From assembly GCF_026151205.1 (NCBI RefSeq), contig NC_087077.1, positions 5,854,483-5,918,482 on the forward strand: 64,000 nucleotides of DNA. The letters are read 5' to 3'. The stretch comes from Bolinopsis microptera. Lineage: Eukaryota > Ctenophora > Tentaculata > Lobata > Bolinopsidae. Below the pieces are notes generated by a model. The model was given only the letters and a program-made list of their open reading frames with translations, did no database searches and had not been told where the DNA came from. This document shows positions 30,345 through 64,000 of this stretch, in pieces; within the stretch, counting starts at the first letter, position 1, and each line of letters begins with the position of its first letter. The position numbers and the translations under genes are program-made.

Positions 30345-30814
30345 TAGGGGGTGCACGATAAAAATAAACTTGCTCGCTCGGATTTAAAAAAATTGTTTAC
30401 CACTGTTTTCTAGAGACTGTGAGAATTTTCACAATACCAAATTTGTCATACCTTTTTGGAAAGATCAGTAGGTTTCGCCTACTGCCTAGGTGCCATATTT
30501 GATGGTGCGCGGCTTTTGGAGCAAAAGTAGTTGTAAAAGTCGCGTAATTTGACCAAATTCGTCCAAATTTGACCATTTTTGTCGTGTTATTCGGATTTAT
30601 TTTCAGTTCCTTAAATGAGATCATTCTGGAAATTGGCGACGACCTTCCAATAGGGCTTTCACAACTGTCCGAAAAATTTGGTGGATATCGAAGTTGATAT
30701 AGTGATCAAAATGGGGCAAAATACGCTGCTTTTAGCTGTAACATAATGTCTGAAGGTTGGATATGCTTTAAATTTTTGGGACACTTTCCTTGTAAGTCTA
30801 TGAGTAAGTTTACC
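30345..30814 (-). repeat. Dispersed ~470-bp repeat, copy A
   Basis: It runs from GGGGGTGCACGATAAAAATA to TAAGTCTATGAGTAAG and is the inverted counterpart of 60237-60719 over its whole length, with scattered substitutions. There is no coding capacity. Shared blocks include GATGGTGCGCGGCTTTTGGA and ACTGTCCGAAAAATTTGGTG. Confidence 0.85.
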
Positions 30815-31093
30815 AATTTTTGTTGCAATTTGAGGTCGGGAAGGATACTTAATATCTATTTGTTTGAAGAAAATTGTGCTGGCCGAAATTAGCGCTAAAA
30901 AACCATCCTACAGTCGGCACGCGCAGCTCACTGTCGATGGCGCACTACCTACTGTTAACAAACAAGTTTCTGTACGATTTAAAGTTTTTCAAATTTTATA
31001 GCAACTTCATTTGCAATTTGACTGAAATAATAACTTATGCAAAACTTCTGTGAAGTGTCACTTCTTCTCAAAGTTCTCAAGAATTCACCCCAC

Positions 31094-59113
<28,020 letters not shown>

Positions 59114-60236
59114 CTGTAACGTGCAATGTTTCACGTGATCATACACGTCAATTGTGTCATGTTAAAACTAGTAGTCACGTGGCATGATAGTGAATTATAA
59201 TGTCAATGTACATATTACGATGCATGTAAATGTTTGTAATGTATACAACTTGTTTTCAGGGACCTTTACTGATAGTTGAAATCCGACATATGACGTCATC
59301 TAGCGTCATCTGGCGTCATCTAGCGTGAAATATCGCCAGATGATGATAGATGACGCTAGATGACGCTAGATGACGCTAGATGACGCCAATTAGCGACATT
59401 GTCGCTAAGTGCACGGCACCTTTCGAATGTCGCTATCTAGCGCCATCTAGCGCTATCTAGCGCTATCTAGCGCTATCTAGCGCTATATGACGCTATATGA
59501 CGCTAGATGACGCTAGATGACGCTAGATGACGCTAAGCACGCAGCACTGACGCCAGGCGACAGATAGCGCTATTTTCATAAAATTTCCGCCCTTTTTTTT
59601 GCGACATCTAGCGGTATCTAGCGCTATCTAACGCTATATGTCGCAACGACATCTGACGCAGCGCTATCTAGCGCTATCTGGCGATATCTGGCGCTATCTA
59701 ACGGAGAATGTCGGTTTGTGACAGTTTACGCTAGATAGCGCTAGATAGCGCTATCTAGCGCTAGATATCGCGGCGACAGCTAGCGCTAGATAGCGCTATC
59801 TAGCGTAAACTGTCACAAACCGACATTCTCCGCTAGATAACGCTAGATAGCGCTAGATAGCGCTATCTAGCGTAGAATATCGGTTTTTGACAGTTAACGC
59901 TAGATAGCGCTAGATAGCGCTAGATAGCGCTATCTAGCGCTAGATATCGCGGCGACAGCTATAGCTATGGCTATAGTTGTTAAACGTTAAATATCTAACG
60001 TTGGTTATAGGTTTTATTTTTAACGTTGCAAAACGTTTATTATTTGACGTCAGATCAAGGTTACCTTACTAACTAAGTAACTATAAGCAGAGTTTAAAAT
60101 TCAACTACATTTGAACGTTGTATGTAGGTTACATATAAAACGTTGTTAAATGTTAAATATCTAACGTTGGTTATAGGTTTTATTTTTAACGTTGCAAAAC
60201 GATTATTATTTTACGTTAGATCAAGGTTACCTTAGT

Positions 60237-60719
60237 GGTAAGCTTACTCATAGACTTACAAGGAAAGTGTCCGAAAAGTTTAAAGCATATCCAACCATCA
60301 GACATTATGTTACGGCTAAAAGCAGCGTATTTTGCCCCATTTTGATCACTATATCAACTCCGATATCCACCAAATTTTTCGGACAGTTGTGAAAGCTCTA
60401 TTGGAAGGTCGTCGCCAATTTTCAGAATGATCTTATTCAAGGAACTGAAGATATATCCAAATAATACGACAAAAATCAACGAATTTGGTCAAATTTGGTC
60501 AAATTACGCGACTTTTACAGCTAATTTTGCTCCAAAAGCCGCGCACCATCAAATATGGCACCTAGCTGCGAAACTCACTGATCTTTCCAAAAAGGTATGA
60601 CAAATTTTTCTATAGACTGTGAGAATTTTCGGTATTGCGAAAATTCTCACAGTCTATAGAAAACAATGGTACAAAAATTTTTAAAATCCGAGCAAGTTTA
60701 TTTTTATGGTGCACCCCCT
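60237..60719 (+). repeat. Dispersed ~470-bp repeat, copy B, with an added palindrome
   Basis: Inverted counterpart of 30345-30814. Unlike copy A it carries a perfect 22-bp inverted repeat (60610-60631, 60638-60659; loop GTATTG) made by reverse duplication of the GACTGTGAGAATTTTC segment that copy A has once. Confidence 0.85.
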
Positions 60720-61129
60720 AGTATAGTAGTACGCTTAGACACATGGCTATGTGAAAGAAGATGATGTAAAGATCTTAATGTTAAATTAGCATTTGCAAAT
60801 TAATAGTATTGAAATCTCGCACAGCAAGTTATTAAAAGAATGTAATGAGAGTCGAGCCGAATTTATTGTTCAGTAATCACATTTACAATGGGTTTACACA
60901 TTACATAACCGTTTAAATTTCAAATTAATGTTCCTGCACGAATGAAAAGGCCTCATAATCATATATCGTACCCACGAGTTTTCAGTTTACGAACTACGCG
61001 CAAGTGTGAAGTGCAAGCGCGAAAGCTTTATGACAGGCTGAGCGCGGCCCAGTAACAATCCTCGGGATTGGAATTATTTTGGATAAATACTTTACAGCTT
61101 TGAGCTTCGAGTAATCTATTTGACGATGT

Positions 61130-61860
61130 TTGTTGTAGCGCGATGCACTACTGGGCCGCAGCCAATAATGCTTCTTGCAACCACTAGTGCTTTACTAAAC
61201 ATAGTTGGTCAGTACGTTACTGTACGAACTTTTAAAAGGTGTCGAACTGTACAAATTTTAAAAAGCTGTCGAGGAATTTTTACCGAATTTTTTAAACAAA
61301 ATTTTGTTTTTTAATCACTTCAGTCCGAAAAATTTGTTATTTTTGTCCGGGAGGTTACACTTCAGATTTAAAATATTAACATGCATCCGCACGTCATCGT
61401 TTTCCGCCATTTTAACACAAATTTTCGCACTTAGCTTTTCGAAAATTTATGAGGCGAATTTTTCCCAAAATAATCCCGAACTGAAAAAACGTGCCGAACT
61501 GTACGAATTTTTTACGACTTTTGTACGAACTGACCAACTATGTTACTAAATTGGCGACGCGATATGCACCATGACTGGGCCTCGCCAAGCTGTGAACAGT
61601 GAAGGATTGACATCGTGAATCAACGCGATGCGTTACCAGTTACTGTGAGTGTGTCGTTGCTCTAACCAGAGCCCTCTCGCTTGCAGTAGCGCGCGACCGC
61701 CGTGAAACAAGCGCGTCACGCAGTACGCGTAGGCACATGGCTATGTGAAAGTGTGTCGCGCCGCGCATCCAAAAATGCTTCTCGGTATCCAATAATGCTT
61801 TTCGGCGAAATGCACCACTGAGCTGTGAAAGATTGGCATCATGAATCAACGATGTTAGTA
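61130..61860 (+). repeat. Dispersed GTAGCGCGATGCACTACTGG repeat fragments
   Basis: Fragments at 61134-61190, 61555-61640 and 61755-61860 share blocks (GTAGCGCGATGCACTACTGG, AATAATGCTTCT, GAAGGATTGACATCGTGAAT) with 28753-28880 and 29627-29725. At 29627 the block is part of the LINE frame, so this may be a LINE 3' region or a SINE that shares it. The first two fragments are one copy split by the MITE at 61199-61543. Confidence 0.6.
61199..61543. mobile_element. 345-bp MITE with TACTAA target duplication
   Basis: ACATAGTTGGTCAGT (61199-61213) is perfectly inverted at 61529-61543, with imperfect extension through GTACGAAC blocks. TACTAA flanks both sides (61193-61198, 61544-61549). It interrupts a dispersed repeat, which in turn lies inside the 4.1-kb fold-back element. 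No coding sequence. Confidence 0.85.
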
Positions 61861-62399
61861 ACTTGTATAAATTTTGTCGAAATAGTACGTGCCGCTTTCT
61901 TCCGATCCCGAAATGTTAAGGGTCGACGGTCGTTTACATATTAGTATTACGTCATCAGCTGAGGAGGTTGGGGTTTTCAAATGATTATTGATTACGCTAG
62001 TGTAATATTGACATAAATATATTAGCTATGGTAAAACTGATTACGGGGTATGTGAACGACCCCTCATTGTTAGTAATCAGTTCCATACATAGCTATTAAG
62101 CTATTAGTATCATGTCACAATCACACTAGCGAGCGTAATACATTGGAAAACCCCGGCCGGCGGCATCAGGCCCCTTATATAATTATAATATGTAAACGAC
62201 CCCTTGATTAAGTGATATTTAATATTTTGTTCCACTCAGCCGAATATTTGATAAATCGAGTGTAATAGTTGGGTGACTTCGACGAGCCGCGCAAGCTTAT
62301 AGTTATAGTTATATCATTCTCATTTAAATTATAATTAATTTTCATACACAGTAAAAATTAATTTTCATATAAAATAAAAATAACAGAAAAGATTGGGTG

Positions 62400-62717
<318 letters not shown>

Positions 62718-63430
62718 ACCCACACCCACCCAGATAGCGACATCTAGCGCTAAATAGCCTGGACTGTCACGACCCAAAATTCTTCGCTATTTAGCGCTAT
62801 CTAACGCTATTTAGCGCTATCTAACGCTATCTAGCGCTATATGTCGCAACGACATCTGACGCTATATAGCGCTATCTGGCGCTATATAGCGCTAGATAGC
62901 GTGAACTGTCGTAAACTGACTTATCCCGCTATCCAGCGCTTGATGTCGCCTGCGTCAGATGTCGTCGCGACAGATGTCGTCAGATGTCGTCAGATGTCGC
63001 TAGATGGCGTCAGATAGCGTCAGATGTCGCGGCAACATATGACGCTAGATGACGCTAGATGTCGTCCCTAGAATTTTGATGAAAATAGCGCTATCTGTCG
63101 CCTGGCGTCAGTGCTGCGTGCTTAGCGTCATCTAGCGTCATCTAGCGTCATCTAGCGTCATATAGCGTCATATAGCGCTAGATAGCGCTAGATAGCGCTA
63201 GATAGCGCTAGATAGCGCTAGATGGCGCTAGATAGCGACATTCGAAAGGTGCCGTGCACTTAGCGACAATGTCGCTAATTGGCGTCATCTAGCGTCATCT
63301 AGCGTCATCTAGCGTCATCTATCATCATCTGGCGATATTTCACGCTAGATGACGCTAGATGACGCTAGATGACGTCATATGTCGAATTTCAACTATCAGT
63401 AAAGGTCCGTTTTCAGGCCCTACATAATAT

Positions 63431-63696
63431 CACCAGTCACCAGTCACCAGTCACCAGTCACCAGTCACCAGTCACCAGTCACCAGTCACCAGTCACCAGT
63501 CACCAGTCAACAGTCACCAGTCACCAGTCACCAGTTACCAGTCACCAGTCACCAGTCACCAGTCACCAGTCACCAGTCACCAGTCACCAGTCACCAGTCA
63601 CCAGTCACCAGTCACCAGTCACCAGTCACCAGTCACCAGTCACCAGTCACCAGTCACAAGTCACCAGTCACCAGTCACCAGTCACCAGTCACCAGT
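63431..63696. repeat. 7-bp satellite (CACCAGT)n
   Basis: About 37 copies with rare AACAGT, TACCAGT and CACAAGT variants, beginning 15 bp after the target duplication of the fold-back element, in the IFT140 intron. 63700-64000 shows nothing further. Confidence 0.95.
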
Positions 63697-64000
63697 ACAC
63701 AACCATTTCTACTGACCATTTTCCCAACCGACTGACAGTATTTTTCTGGTTGGGTGCCACGACATAGTTGTTGGAGCACAATTCTTTTCTATATTGATTT
63801 CTTCGACAGGCTCTCCCTGTGCAGTTGAATATTAAGCTTATTGTGGAAAAGTAAATTATCCCTACCACACAATTATAACAGGAAATGAAAAGATTTAGGT
63901 AAGAATCTACCAAGTAATGAGATTTTCTGTTTTAATCATTAGAAAATTAAAATTTATGATGTAATACTTGTCTATAAAAGTAGTTACCTCATCGAAGAAC

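Larger units (their letters stand above)
25908..31093. other. Intergenic region between PRKX start and IFT140 end
   Basis: This should contain the PRKX promoter. No TATA-like element near 25908 can be assigned with confidence. GTTAGGGTTAGGGTTACCCTAAC at 26336-26358 is a short telomere-like stretch with an inverted end. A LINE remnant (28885-29720) and one copy of a dispersed ~470-bp repeat (30345-30814) are the only other interpretable content. 26500-28100 shows nothing clear. Confidence 0.5.

Noticed and set aside
63369-63767. 132-codon frame with TSHQSPV repeats.
   Set aside because: Translation of the CACCAGT satellite plus the fold-back element end.
63988-64000. Possible further IFT140 exon ending FFDE with a GT donor at the right edge.
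   Set aside because: Exon 58992-59113 begins with two bases of a split codon, so the previous exon must end with one spare base. In that phase these 13 bases read through a TGA. The true upstream exon is probably outside the window.

Overview
The window is animal (metazoan) nuclear DNA. It is AT-rich and intron-rich, with consensus GT/AG splice sites, and it encodes a nearly complete intraflagellar transport protein, a dynactin subunit, a PRKX-type kinase, RAD23 and profilin. Tandem repeats and short DNA transposons are very dense. A non-vertebrate, probably marine or early-branching animal is the best guess; the sequence does not let me name a species.

Layout. 1-1657 (+): 3' part of a C2H2 zinc-finger gene. 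2499-5384 (+): complete seven-exon RAD23. 8035-25907 (-): complete nine-exon PRKX/PKA catalytic-type kinase, whose two large introns hold satellites and dead Merlin-type transposase pieces. 25908-31093: intergenic, with a LINE remnant. 31094 to beyond the right edge (-): IFT140, of which I could place 30 exons in phase (about 1,410 residues); only the extreme N-terminus is missing. Two genes sit inside IFT140 introns: an intronless profilin (33253-33663, same strand) and seven-exon DCTN5 (43298-46353, opposite strand).

The genes form no operon or pathway cluster. IFT140 (IFT-A train) and DCTN5 (dynein-dynactin adaptor) both serve microtubule transport, but their nesting may be chance.

The most unusual pattern is that several minisatellites are built from exon-intron junctions. 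A 30-bp array at PRKX exon 3, a roughly 52-bp array and a 66-bp triplicate in IFT140 each repeat the last exon bases plus the 5' splice site. A 61-bp array in IFT140 repeats a 3' splice site plus the first exon bases. Other arrays begin within tens of bases of a splice site. Two of these arrays were later split by clean transposon insertions.

Several transposons can be delimited to the base from inverted repeats and target duplications: 59260-63408 (4.1 kb fold-back, 8-bp duplication GTTTTCAG), 44454-45635 (hAT-like, 8-bp GAGAGCTC), 54104-54909 and 56405-56910 (TA), 61199-61543 (TACTAA) and probably 1714-2030 (CCTAT).
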